DNA from: Phytophthora colocasiae
Lineage: Eukaryota > Oomycota > Peronosporomycetes > Peronosporales > Peronosporaceae
Length of the DNA stretch: 64,000 nucleotides
Reading direction: 5' to 3'
Assembly: GCA_018806915.1 (NCBI GenBank)
Contig: JAGKQI010000018.1
Coordinates: 1 to 64,000, forward strand
Made by a program: the position numbers and the translations under genes
Shown here: positions 41,731 to 51,134 of the stretch, in pieces
Layout: each line of letters starts with the position of its first letter
How positions within the stretch are numbered: position 1 is the stretch's first letter
The notes under the pieces: model-generated
Database searches by the model: none
What the model saw: the letters and a program-made list of their open reading frames with translations, nothing else
Told to the model about the DNA's origin: nothing

Positions 41731-42606
41731 ATGTACTCCGGACGAGATTCCTTCGAGCTTCCGAAGGACAAGGGCGTACAGCACGAGATTGATCTCGTGC
41801 CGGGCACGAAGTACTGTGTTACACGGCAGTGGCCACTGCCACGTGAACAAGTGCAAGCGATCGACGACTTCTTTGAAAGTCGTCGTCTTGCAGGTCAAGT
41901 GCGGGAGTCAAAGTCCCCGCACAGTGCTCCAACGTTCTGTGTGAAGAAACCACAGGGCGGCTGGCGCATCGTTCATGCGTATAACAAGCTGAACGATGCG
42001 ACGATACCGGCGCAGACGCCGATACCGCGAAAAGATGTTATCATCGATTCGATGGCCTTGAGCACTCTCTTCAGTGCTCTAGATCTGCGTGATGGATTCT
42101 ATCAAATCCTCATGCGTGAGAGGGACATCCCTCTCACAGCGGTAAGCACTCCAAGCGGTATGCTTTGGGAGTGGCTCGTCATGCCACAGGGGCTTAAGAA
42201 CGCCCCTGCGACGTTCAATAGATGCGTGACACATCTATTGCGCTCGGTGCGCGACTTCGCACCGAGCTACTTCGACGACGTGTTCGTCCACAGCCGGCCT
42301 GTGAACGGGAAGACGGACATTGAGATGCACAAGGTGCATCTCCGGAAGCTGCTAGAGCTTATGAGGAAACATAAGCTCTATGCGAACCTGAAGAAGTGTA
42401 TCTTCGGGGCGAGCGAGATACCCGTGCTGGGGTGTCTCGTGGGGAAAGACGGCGTGCGCCCTGACCCAGAGAAGGTCAGAGTGATCAATGAATGGCCCAC
42501 GCCATCCAATGTGAAGGAACTGAGGCAGTTCCTTCTTGCCACGTACTTGTGCAAGTACGTGGAGAACTATGCGGGCAAGATTCGATCCGTTGTCACAGCT
42601 TCTTAA
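41731..42606 (+). CDS. Element D reverse transcriptase
   Basis: A 291-codon frame. Fingers: HEIDLVPGTKYCVTRQWPLP and SPHSAPTFCVKKPQGGWRIVHAYNKLN. Motif A: FSALDLRDGFYQI. Motif B: MPQGLKNAPATFNRCV. Catalytic box YFDDVFVHS. Thumb and connection: LGCLVGKDGVRPDPEKV and LRQFLLATYLCKYVENYAGKIR. It ends prematurely at TAA 42604-42606 after a frameshift; the expected QLLKKEAEW continues in the next frame. Ten or more perfect hairpins of 5-10 bp lie in its second half. Confidence 0.92.
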   Translation: MYSGRDSFELPKDKGVQHEIDLVPGTKYCVTRQWPLPREQVQAIDDFFESRRLAGQVRESKSPHSAPTFCVKKPQGGWRIVHAYNKLNDATIPAQTPIPRKDVIIDSMALSTLFSALDLRDGFYQILMRERDIPLTAVSTPSGMLWEWLVMPQGLKNAPATFNRCVTHLLRSVRDFAPSYFDDVFVHSRPVNGKTDIEMHKVHLRKLLELMRKHKLYANLKKCIFGASEIPVLGCLVGKDGVRPDPEKVRVINEWPTPSNVKELRQFLLATYLCKYVENYAGKIRSVVTAS

Positions 42607-43370
42607 GAAAGAAGCTGAGTGGATTTGGACGACCGGAGTGCGAGGAGGCATTCGGTGCAGTCAAGCAGGGCTTGACTGAAGCGCCGATCTTGGCCGTGGC
42701 GGACCAAGATCGTCCATTCCACGTAGTGTGCGATGCATCCGACTTTGCAATCGGATGTGCATTGATGCAACACGATCACGAAGGGCGTGATCGTGTAGTC
42801 TACTATCAATCGCGTCAGCTGAAGCCAGTTGAGCGTAACTATCCCGTACATGACAAGGAGCTCCTTGCCATGAAGTATGCACTCGCAAAGTTCCGAGTGT
42901 ATCTACTTGGGAGTAGACCGTTCGTGGTCTATACAGACCACGCATCATTGCGTACGGCGATTAAGTTGCCGCACATCTCGCAACGTATGGCGAGATGGTT
43001 GTCCTTCTTCGCGGAGTACAACTTCCGGGTGGAGTACAAACCCGGAAGACTCAATGTAGTGGCCGACGCGCTATCGCGTCGACCTTACTATGCGGAGACG
43101 GTCGACGCCAACGCTGTTGGCGTCGTGAGGACAGTGCCGTCGTCAACGTTGATTGACGACGTGAAGAACGCGGATGCAAGGGATGCAGACGCGAAGGGGC
43201 TGCTGGAGTTCCTCGCAGCACCTTCCGACGTGGCACGTCGGAAGCTAACCCCTCATCTTCGAGCTCGTGTACACCGCTATCGTGTACACGAAGGCCTACT
43301 GTTGTACAGTGCAGTAGACGACAATGCGGATCGCGCATTGTCGTTCCGAATGATCATGACCTCCGGTTGA
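42596..43370 (+). CDS. Element D RNase H and start of integrase
   Basis: Part of a frame open from 42492; the meaningful sequence starts about 42600 after the RT shift. RNase H: VVCDASDFAIGCALMQHD (Asp), VHDKELLAMKYAL (Glu), VYTDHASLRTAI (Asp) and NVVADALSRRP. It then runs into the inter-domain region before integrase and ends at 43370. No second RNase H of the B/C type is present. Confidence 0.88.
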
Positions 43371-44395
43371 GGATCATGTTCGAGTATCACGATGCCCCCA
43401 CAGCAGGGCATCCGGGTCGTGAGAAGACATACACTCTTCTCACGCGTGACTTCTACTGGCACCACCAGTACAAGTGGGTGCGCAAGTACGTACGTGCTTG
43501 CGAGGTTTGTCAACGCGTGAAGCCTGCGCAGTTCTCGCAGGCTCCTCTTCAATCACTACCGACTCCGTCGGAGTGTTGGCAGTCCATGTCCATGGACTTT
43601 GTCTTCGGTCTTTCGCCTGACAGCAAGCGGAGGACGGGCATCGTTGTCTTTGTGGACCGATTCAGCAAGATGGTTCATCTTGCTGCCGTCCCGGCTACTG
43701 TTACAGCCGCGCAGACTGCGCGACTGTTTGTTGACATGGTGTTCAAACACCATGGCATGCCGCTCGACATTGTGTCGGACCGTGATCCACGCTTCACAGC
43801 GCGGTTCTGGTAAGAAGTGTTTACACTTCTTGGCTCACAATTATCAATGTCGACTGCGGATCATCCGCAGACGGACGGGCAGACCGAACGTGTCAACCGT
43901 GTACTGGGTGACACGTTGAAGAGCTACGCTCACTCGTTCCCGCATTGGAGCGAGTGCTTGCCGATGGCAGAGTTTGCCATCAACAACTCGGTGCATGCCT
44001 CGACAGGGCATACACCGTTCTACGTGAACGCCATGAGGCATCCACGATTGCCGAGCATGCTCGGCGGGGTAGCTTCCTCCTTAAGTGGGGGAGGATCTAC
44101 GGTTGCGTCCGAACAACCGCAGAATGCAACTGATAGCAGCACACTATCAGCTGCGGTGACGCGTGCGACGTCTCGTTCGAGCAGGAACGAGCGCGCGATG
44201 TCTGTGCCGGGCACAGACATGAGAGATGATAGCGAGCAGGCAGGGCCTGCTGCTGACAAGGGCGACAAGCTGAAAGGATTCAGCTCGGGTGCGCTATACT
44301 TTGTCCAGCGAAGACAAGCCGTCATACGGTTTGTCCAGGATGCTATCGCAGCTTCTGTCGATCGACAGAAACTGAACGCTGATACTGTTGGTTGA
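43367..44395 (+). pseudogene. Element D integrase, with an in-frame stop
   Basis: HHCC zinc domain (YHDAPTAGHPGREKT ... CEVCQRVK), core with SMDFVFGLS (Asp), DIVSDRDPRFTARFW (Asp), then TAA at 43811-43813, then in the same frame EVFTLLGSQLSMSTADHPQTDGQTERVNRVL (Glu). Apart from this single stop (CAA to TAA would explain it) the core is continuous to AFAINNSVHAS-type sequence and beyond. Confidence 0.88.
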
Positions 44396-44425
44396 GGCAA
44401 CACAAACGAAAAGGGTTCATTAGTT

Positions 44426-45078
44426 TTGTTAGCTACACAAAACCTACCTAGACATGCAGTGTCTGACTTTGGAGCAAGCAAGCTTGCTCGAAGATTCATT
44501 GGGCCGTTCAAAGTACTTGAACGGCACGGCAACGCGTACCGGCTGGACATACCGTCCAGCATGAGGCTCCACCCGACCTTCTACGTCGGGCGGTTGAAGC
44601 CGTACGTGCAGCACGGACTACCTAGGGTTGGTAGTCCGACTGAGGAGTGCGAGAGGCCTGGAAGGCCTTCTCGAGACCGTCGAGACGGTCGACCAACCGG
44701 CTCACTCTCGTCCCAAGACCGGACGAGAGGTTCGAAGCAGTCTGAGTGCCTCACAGACCTCAGCACGGAGGACACGAACTTCCTGCTTCAGAGCCGCTAT
44801 CTCAGCGCTCTGTGTCTGCTCCAGCGCAGCAACTCGATCGTGCAGGGCACGATCGTCATGGTCATAGCGGTGACCATACGAAGGGAGTGTTCCCGCCCCC
44901 TCCGCCGCCGTTGCGCGACGCGCGTGGAGCGATCCGCTGGATTGTTGAGCGGATCGTGGCTCATAAGAGAACGAACTCTCAAGGGGTTCGTTTTCGTATT
45001 CGTTGGAGAGGATTTCCTCCCCATCGAGATACATGGGAGCCGCGGAACGTCCTGATGGAGGACGTTCGGAAATGGTGA
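44426..45078 (+). CDS. Element D integrase C-terminus and chromodomain
   Basis: The GPF/Y-type segment (ARRFIGPFKVLERHGNAYRLDIP ... HPTFYVGRLKPYV) is in the frame starting 44426. The chromodomain is in the overlapping frame ending at 45078: IRWIVERIVAHKRTNSQGVRFRIRWRGFPPHRDTWEP, with the aromatic positions expected for methyl-lysine binding. A frameshift lies between them at about 44740-44890. The 3' end overlaps the antisense frame. Confidence 0.85.
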
Positions 45079-46167
45079 GGGCGTACGAAGCCCACCATAA
45101 CTTGCAGGGGTAAGCCCTGCACGAGGAGTGCTGCGGTCAGCCACAGCACTCGGAGCTTCGCGTGGCACAATACGACCACGGAGCTCCTTGATGTGATCGG
45201 GTACACGGACGACCGTGTACCCCAGGAGATCACTTTCGGTGAGGCGTGTTGCCAAGGGTGGGCAACACGGACAGGGTGTGCCAAAGGGAACGGCACATGG
45301 GATCCCCGCTTCCATGGACTGATCATGGAGGCGTTCACACTTACCACGCGTAGTGTAAGTGTAGTAGCGATCGCGAGCCGCAGCAACGCGATCGCGATAT
45401 GCCTTCGGGTCTTTGTTGAAGTTATCAACAAAGGCGTTCCACGACTGACAAAGTGCCTGCCACTCGGGCACTTTACTCTTGCGCGAAGTCTTCTTCGCTG
45501 CATAGTATCGGAGCTCGTGGAAGAGCCCGATATAGTAGTCGCGTCTTTGAGTCTCGGACTCAAAGACAACCTTAGCGGCGACGTCGTCGTCGTTGATACT
45601 GTTGCATGAGTACAACAGTATCGGGTTCGGTGGTGAACTAGCACCGAACCGGTCATGGATTTCTGCCTCAGTAGGCATCCATGGTGTGCGCACTGGCGGA
45701 TCAGTGCGCGGGGCAGTGAGCGCCCTCGACATGGGGGACGCTTCATCATCACTGCGCGGACGCTTCGAGCTTGAAGCGTCCGAGGCCTCATCACGAGGTC
45801 GTCGAGATCCCACGGGTGGGTCTGACGTGTCTTCGGACGAAGACACGGGAGCGGGAGCCTTGACATCAACCTCCCCCTCCTCGACATCCTCCTCGTAGTC
45901 GAGGATGTCTTCGTAGTCCTCTCCAAAGAGTTCTTTGAGAGGGACAGCAGGATTCTTAATCTCTGCTAGAGAAGAAGAAGAAGTCTTCTTCTCATGCTTC
46001 TTCTTATGGAGAGCATAATACTTGGTGACAGAGAGCTTCTCTGTCGGACCGCTGGAAGCAGTAGTGCTAGTGGGCACTGCTGAGGTCGTTGTTCCTGCTG
46101 CAGAGGCAGCAGGTGAGGCTTGCGCGTCCGCAGTAGCGGACGGAGACGTGGGCGTTGGCGAGTCCAT
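44797..46167 (-). CDS. Element D antisense frame, acidic protein of unknown function
   Basis: A 456-codon open frame on the opposite strand from pol, starting 46167 about 100 bp inside the 3' LTR. Ser/Thr/Ala-rich N-terminus, a Lys-rich segment, an acidic region (EDYEDILDYEEDVEEGEVD), an NLS-like SSKRPRSD, then a folded-looking region of about 150 residues (TPWMPTEAEIHDRF ... YYIGLFHELRYYAAKK ... CPCCPP). It overlaps the chromodomain by about 280 bp. Same position and orientation as the antisense frames of B and C, although the sequence is different. I do not recognise a family. Confidence 0.65.
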   Translation of the reverse strand: MDSPTPTSPSATADAQASPAASAAGTTTSAVPTSTTASSGPTEKLSVTKYYALHKKKHEKKTSSSSLAEIKNPAVPLKELFGEDYEDILDYEEDVEEGEVDVKAPAPVSSSEDTSDPPVGSRRPRDEASDASSSKRPRSDDEASPMSRALTAPRTDPPVRTPWMPTEAEIHDRFGASSPPNPILLYSCNSINDDDVAAKVVFESETQRRDYYIGLFHELRYYAAKKTSRKSKVPEWQALCQSWNAFVDNFNKDPKAYRDRVAAARDRYYTYTTRGKCERLHDQSMEAGIPCAVPFGTPCPCCPPLATRLTESDLLGYTVVRVPDHIKELRGRIVPREAPSAVADRSTPRAGLTPASYGGLRTPSPFPNVLHQDVPRLPCISMGRKSSPTNTKTNPLRVRSLMSHDPLNNPADRSTRVAQRRRRGREHSLRMVTAMTMTIVPCTIELLRWSRHRALR

Positions 46168-46268
46168 TGCGAAATGAACTCGGGTTTCTCTTGGGAACTT
46201 GACGGTCTTGTCAAGTTCTGTTGATTGACGTATCGAGACCGATACGTCGAATCTTAACGGGGGGATGG

Positions 46269-46728
46269 TGTAACGGGGTTACACGTACAAGTGGTTGTAC
46301 CACTTGTAACTCTAACAGTTAGGATAACTGTTAGAGGTTGGAAATGGGCCTCAGACCTTGGTGTGCTGTACACACCAATGGATACATGGGCGAACCACAT
46401 TATTGGGTGGTTCGTGTGCATTTATGCATATTATTGGTAGAAAGTAACGGATTTCTACCAATCACTGAGCAGAGTTTCTGCCAACCACACGTTGGCAGAC
46501 CCTTTAGAAATAGATAACAAACAGTTTTAGGAGGTCCATAATTGGCTTATGCCAAATTCAATAACAGTTCTCATTTTACGGTAATTTGCAGTTTAATTTA
46601 GTTATATTTGATTTAATTATACTTATTTAAATAAGTATACTTAAATTAAGTCTATTCTAATTGCACGCTTCCTCATACACGTAAGCGCACGTGTACGCCA
46701 CCTAATAGGTCTAGGTAGACCCATTACA
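46269..46728 (+). repeat. Element D 3' LTR
   Basis: Starts TGTAACGGGG after the polypurine tract. I end it at CCATTACA, because TGTAA/TTACA form matching ends and the downstream frame becomes open at exactly this point. About 460 bp. It holds at least six perfect hairpins with 8-11 bp stems. The 5' LTR is outside the window, so the right boundary is unconfirmed. Confidence 0.7.
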
Positions 46729-47819
46729 AGTATCCCGACCTCTACCTCTCGCACTACCGTTTCTGGATGAGACACCGCTCCGTCTTCTTCGACTGCGCGC
46801 TCTACGCGCCCACCGACAAGGCCGGCGCCCGGCGCAAACAGAAATCCGCCGCCGTTCAAGCTCGGCTTCGCTTCATCAGCAAGAACATCGAGACTTTCGG
46901 CTACTACGACTTCCTCCTCGACCGACTTGAGAACGGCACTCACGACACGCTCATGTGGTACGGGGGCAAGGCCGCCACTCACTCAGCTGCAGCCGCCAAG
47001 GCCCAGTCCGACTCCTCCGCTCCAGCTCAATCCGACCTCGCAACACTCTTCCGCCGTGACCGTTCGCGTTATGAGCGTACCGTCGCCCGCGCCCTCGACC
47101 CTCTCTCCGTGGACGAAGACGGCTTCTCTTCCGTTCCTGATCTCCTCGAGCAGACTCAAGCACTGGACCCCACTCGCCGACCCCATCTCCGCCTCTCCGA
47201 CGTTGCCTTGGCTCGCATCGTGCTTGACGTCAACGGAGGATCTCCGACCGCAAGTTGGGTCGGCAACCGGTCCAGCGGCGTCTGGAAGCGCCTCCTCTCC
47301 GACCGTACCCTCCGTCCCGTCCAGATCGACGTGGCCAAGCGCGTCCTGAATGGCACGCACACCGTGGACTTCGACGACAAGCCGTTCAAGCTCTCCGATC
47401 AAGGTGACGACGACTCCGATTACGAAGACGAAGACACGGGAGCGCCCACAATTCTTCCTCCGTCCCCGCCCATCGACGGAGCTTACTCAGTTGAAGACTC
47501 CGACCAAGAAGAAGGCTCCGACGAAGAACAAGAGGACCCTTCCCAAGAAGACGAAGAAGAAGACGAAGAAGGAGATAAGGAGACAAGCGACGGCCCCGAC
47601 GACGACAAGTCCAGCGATTACCACGGCTCCGACGAAGACAAGCCCCGCTCCACCAAGAAGGACGACAAGTCCAAGAAGACTTCCCCTGACAAGAAGGAAG
47701 ACAAGCCCAAGGAGTCGTCCCCCGAAGACAAGAAGCCCTTGTCCGAGTCGAAGAAGACGGGCGGCTCACCATCTAACACCACCGCCGCTTCCCCCGCAGC
47801 CTCGCCTCCCACCAAGTAA
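46729..47819 (+). CDS. Acidic-tailed unknown protein, N-terminus removed by element D; possibly the antisense frame of element F
   Basis: The frame is open from the D LTR boundary and reads KYPDLYLSHYRFW before the first ATG at 46767, then 350 codons. Residues about 1-200 look folded and Arg-rich. From about residue 215 it is extremely Asp/Glu-rich and then Lys/Ser/Pro-rich (KSKKTSPDKKEDK), suggesting a disordered, perhaps nuclear tail. The frame has clearly lost its 5' end to the D insertion. It is convergent with F pol (gap 184 bp), as the antisense frames of B, C and D are with their own pol. The alternative is an unrelated host gene. No family recognised. Confidence 0.7.
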
Positions 47820-48002
47820 CATCCACATTTCGCGCGCGCCATTCAGCTCTCTCTCTTTTCGGGTTTCTTTTTCATAACAGCGCGTCACTAATCTCTTAAT
47901 CCAACATGCAATTCCACCTTCCAACCGTTCCCCTCAAGCGTTCTGTTCTCTTCATCGCCCTTAGCTTCCATTTAACGTTGGGTATTGCAAGTGTGAGGCC
48001 TG
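47820..48002. other. Spacer between convergent frames
   Basis: Pyrimidine-rich start, no open frame of note, and no LTR or polypurine tract recognised on either strand. The absence of an F 3' LTR here favours the idea that F continues to the left. Confidence 0.5.
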
Positions 48003-48290
48003 CTAAGCCAGCAGTAAGTCGTCTTCGTTGGCTTCAGCATTAGCCTCCTCCAACCGAGGACTCCGGCGCCACTCTGGCAAACCCTTCTTTCTTCGTTCAG
48101 CCTGCTCATAGGCGTCCACTAGGGGGCGGTACTCAGGCATGAGTTCCGACCTAGGGGACCCAAAACGTCTCGTAGCTCGCCGTCAACACCAAGTACTCGA
48201 CCACTCTGTCCACTGTACGCTTTGCCACCACTTCGAGTAACGGAGAGTCTACCCCTGCGAGAACTGTATCGCTCCCGGCGACAGTTAATC
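48003..48290 (-). pseudogene. Element F chromodomain-like pol tail
   Basis: Frames after the integrase stop continue as TVDRVVEYLVLTASYETFWVPRSEL and then EYRPLVDAYEQAERRKKGLPEW to a TAG at 48003-48005. The VEYLV ... FWVP spacing resembles a degenerate chromodomain. Assignment is tentative. Confidence 0.55.
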
Positions 48291-49097
48291 GTTCCGTGAA
48301 ACTAGAAAGGGGCAAATCTTCTTCCTCCAACGGTCCGTTCTCCGCAGGTTCTCGTCCCCTCCTATCCCTTCGGGGACCTCGTCCAGGAACAGACGCGTCC
48401 ACTTGCCACGGTACTTCTTCATGCGGTTTACATTGACCGTGACTACCCGGCTCGGATGTGTAGGAATAGCTACCCGGTACGCATTGTCATTCACTTTCTC
48501 GACAACACGGTACGGTCCGTGCCATGCAAACGCTAGTTTCTTCGTCGGTGCCTCGCCTCGCTTCGCCCTGAACAACTGAAACACCCACACTGGGTCGCCG
48601 TCCTCGTAAACCACCGGCACTTGACCATCTAACCGACGCTCGTGACGGTCTTGGGCCTTCACCAACTGACGCTCCACCAGAAGTCGCGAGTCTCTCAGAG
48701 AACGGTGGAGTTCCCGACGGTACAGTGCCACCTCGTCACTTTTCCATTTCTTCCCCAAATTCAAAAATGCCACATCCAAAGGCAACACAGGGTCACGACC
48801 ATACAACGAGAAGAAAGGAGAGTCGCCCAACGCCTCATGGTAGGCCGTTCTATAGGCGAATAGCACTCTAGGGAGGTACAGATCCCAGTCCGTCTGTGTC
48901 TCGTTGACATGCATCCTTAGCATACCCAGTAGTGTTCCGTTAAACCGTTCCACCAACCCCTGAGTCTGGGGATGGTACGCAGCCCCAAACAACTTCTTAA
49001 TCCCCAAAATCTGGTAGAAGGACTTCGCGATCTCCGACGTGAAATTCGACCCTTGGTCGCTCAGCAACCGTGACGGCACACCGTGCCGCACGACCAC
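48285..49097 (-). CDS. Element F integrase core (second half) and C-terminus
   Basis: A 270-codon frame. RLLSDQGSNFTSEIAKSF supplies the second core Asp and HPQTQGLVERFNGTLLGML the Glu. GPYRVVEKVNDNAYRVAIP is the GPF/Y-type module. It is separated from the upstream integrase half by a frameshift near 49090. Confidence 0.88.
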   Translation of the reverse strand: MVVRHGVPSRLLSDQGSNFTSEIAKSFYQILGIKKLFGAAYHPQTQGLVERFNGTLLGMLRMHVNETQTDWDLYLPRVLFAYRTAYHEALGDSPFFSLYGRDPVLPLDVAFLNLGKKWKSDEVALYRRELHRSLRDSRLLVERQLVKAQDRHERRLDGQVPVVYEDGDPVWVFQLFRAKRGEAPTKKLAFAWHGPYRVVEKVNDNAYRVAIPTHPSRVVTVNVNRMKKYRGKWTRLFLDEVPEGIGGDENLRRTDRWRKKICPFLVSRND

Positions 49098-50920
49098 CCA
49101 TTAATCATTGCTTCCACAAAAGTCAATGAGTACAAACGTTCCACCGCGAACGCTTCCGCCCACCGCGTGAAGTAGTCCACAAACAATAGGATATACTTGT
49201 TCCTTCTCTCGGTCCTTGATAACGGCCCCACGGCGTCAACCACTAACAGCGAGAACGGCCCGTTAAGGTCCGTTACAGGCATTATTTGCATCTGGCCAGC
49301 TCTCCACGGTCTAGCCCCTTTGCCGCTCCCACAAGTATTGCATTCCCGCACGTATTCCGCTACGTCCTTCCTCCATCCCGGCCAGAACGCATGTCTCCTC
49401 ACCTTCTCTAGCGTTTTCGTCAGGCCCAAGTGTGACGACAAGACGTCCGCATGACAGTAGTGGAGGACGGTTTCCATGTAAGGCACGGGGACCACCGGCA
49501 CGGTCAACGACCGTGCTGGCCCTACCCGGGCGGGTAAGTTAACACGCCGTCTCAACATGCCGTCCTCGACAGCGTATCTAGGCCCCATCTGTACTACACG
49601 AGCACGCAGGTACGGATCAAGCGGAAGCACTCCGTCCTTCAGGTAGGCCACCAAAGCTCGCACCCACGAAATTTTCTGCTGTTCGGCCACGAACTGGTCG
49701 CGGTTCAGACCGAACCTATCCAAAGGAGACCTCGCGCGTTCCCCATCCTGCTCAACCTCAGCTTCCTCCCTCAACTCCTCGTGCGGCGGATCGTCTACGT
49801 GTCCGTCCGCCTGCTCCCCTACGGCCGCTCCGTCCATTTCATCGAAATCCTGTTCACCGTCCTTCTGCTCACCGTCCTCTGTACCCCCGTAGTCAACATC
49901 ACCGTCCAATTCATACGGCTCCCCGACTGAAGGCGGAAGTGCGTCTCCGTCTTCCGGATTCAGCAGGTCCTGCATCGTCAGAGCAGCTACCCGTCCCCTA
50001 GGCAGTCTTGAGAGCCCATCCACGTGACCTAGCGACGCCCCAGGTTTGTGATGAACCTGGAATTGCAGGCTCGACAGCTCCATCGCCCACCGTGCCAACT
50101 TAGCGTTCGAGGTACGGTTCCCAGGACTGAAGATCCACTTCAGTCCCTGGTGGTCCGTGAACAGATCAAACTCGCGCCGATCCAGGTAGCAGCGGAACTT
50201 CCTAGTCGCCCACACTACTCCCCAGCACTCGATCTCAGAGATGCCGTCTTGGTTATTTATCCAGTTCTTTTGCGACCCCGTGAGCAACTTGCTCGCGTAG
50301 GAGACGGCACGGTCACGACCGTCCACCTCTTGCATGAGGCACGCTCCAACAGCGTACCGTGACGAGTCGACATACAGCTTGAACCGCTTCTGACTGTCCG
50401 GATACGCCAGAATCGGTGGCTTCATAAGGGCACGTTTGAGCTGCCTAAAGGCAGACTCACAGTCCTCTGTCCACACGAACGGTGCATCCTTTACCTTCAA
50501 CCGTTCCAAGGGCGCCGAAATCGAGGCGTACCCCGGGATGTAGCGTCGAAAGTAGCTAGTCAGTCCGAGAAACGAACGAATCCCATGCAAGTCCACTGTT
50601 TTCTTCACGTTCAGCACGGCCTTCACCTTCTCGGTGTTAGGCAGGACGCCCGAGGGCGTGACGATGTGTCCTAGGAACGCCACTTGGCTCCGTCCCCAGT
50701 GACACTTCTTCATTTTGAGCTTGAAGCCTGCCTCCCTCAACCTCGTCAAGACTTGACGAACGCGTAGCAGGTGCGTCGGGAAGTCCTTGCTGAACACTAC
50801 GCAATCGTCCAGGTAAACTAGGCATACTCGCCACTTCAGATCCACTAGAACCGTCTCCATCAACCGTTCGAACGCGGGTACAGCCGGATGCAATGTCCAT
50901 GGTCGAAAACAACTGGGCAC
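49061..50920 (-). CDS. Element F RT (palm end), RNase H and integrase first half
   Basis: A 619-codon frame. It begins just after an internal deletion, enters RT at FERLMETVLVDLKWRVCLVYLDDCVVFSKDF (catalytic YLDD), then thumb, connection and RNase H (LYVDSSRYAVGACLMQ ... SEIECWGVVWATRKF ... LFTDHQGLKWIF). After an acidic linker comes the integrase zinc domain (HYCHADVLSSHLGL ... CNTCGSGKG) and the first core Asp in LLVVDAVGPLS. Confidence 0.88.
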   Translation of the reverse strand: MPSCFRPWTLHPAVPAFERLMETVLVDLKWRVCLVYLDDCVVFSKDFPTHLLRVRQVLTRLREAGFKLKMKKCHWGRSQVAFLGHIVTPSGVLPNTEKVKAVLNVKKTVDLHGIRSFLGLTSYFRRYIPGYASISAPLERLKVKDAPFVWTEDCESAFRQLKRALMKPPILAYPDSQKRFKLYVDSSRYAVGACLMQEVDGRDRAVSYASKLLTGSQKNWINNQDGISEIECWGVVWATRKFRCYLDRREFDLFTDHQGLKWIFSPGNRTSNAKLARWAMELSSLQFQVHHKPGASLGHVDGLSRLPRGRVAALTMQDLLNPEDGDALPPSVGEPYELDGDVDYGGTEDGEQKDGEQDFDEMDGAAVGEQADGHVDDPPHEELREEAEVEQDGERARSPLDRFGLNRDQFVAEQQKISWVRALVAYLKDGVLPLDPYLRARVVQMGPRYAVEDGMLRRRVNLPARVGPARSLTVPVVPVPYMETVLHYCHADVLSSHLGLTKTLEKVRRHAFWPGWRKDVAEYVRECNTCGSGKGARPWRAGQMQIMPVTDLNGPFSLLVVDAVGPLSRTERRNKYILLFVDYFTRWAEAFAVERLYSLTFVEAMINGWSCGTVCRHGC

Positions 50921-51134
50921 CCCCTAGCACGTCCAAAATATCATCGATCAACGGCATCGGGTAACAGTCCTTCACCGTTACTGCGTTCAACTTGCGATAA
51001 TCTATACAGAATCGGATACCACCATCCGGTTTCCTTATCATGAGAACGGGGCTTGCCCACGAACTGTTCGATGGACGGATCAGTCCCGCGTCCAAGTACT
51101 GCTGTATTTCCGCTTCCATCACTTCTCCTTTCAA
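50637..51134 (-). pseudogene. Element F RT (fingers and motif A)
   Basis: Contains IQQYLDAGLIRPSNSSWASPVLMIRKPDGGIRFCIDYRKLN and FSTMDIASG. At the codon after ASG the sequence jumps to the FERLMETV region, so roughly 40-45 residues between motifs A and C, including motif B, are missing. This deletion by itself would inactivate RT. Confidence 0.85.

Larger units (their letters stand above)
39397..46728 (+). mobile_element. Element D: hairpin-rich Ty3/gypsy chromovirus, 5' end outside the window
   Basis: Starts mid-gag at the C boundary; its 5' LTR and gag start lie left of position 1 because A, B, C and E are nested in it. Order: gag, CCHC, protease, long linker with palindromic units, RT, RNase H, integrase, chromodomain, antisense frame, polypurine tract (CGGGGGGATGG, 46257-46267) and 3' LTR. 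Every part is packed with short perfect hairpins. The coding frame has several frameshifts and an in-frame stop. Confidence 0.9.
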
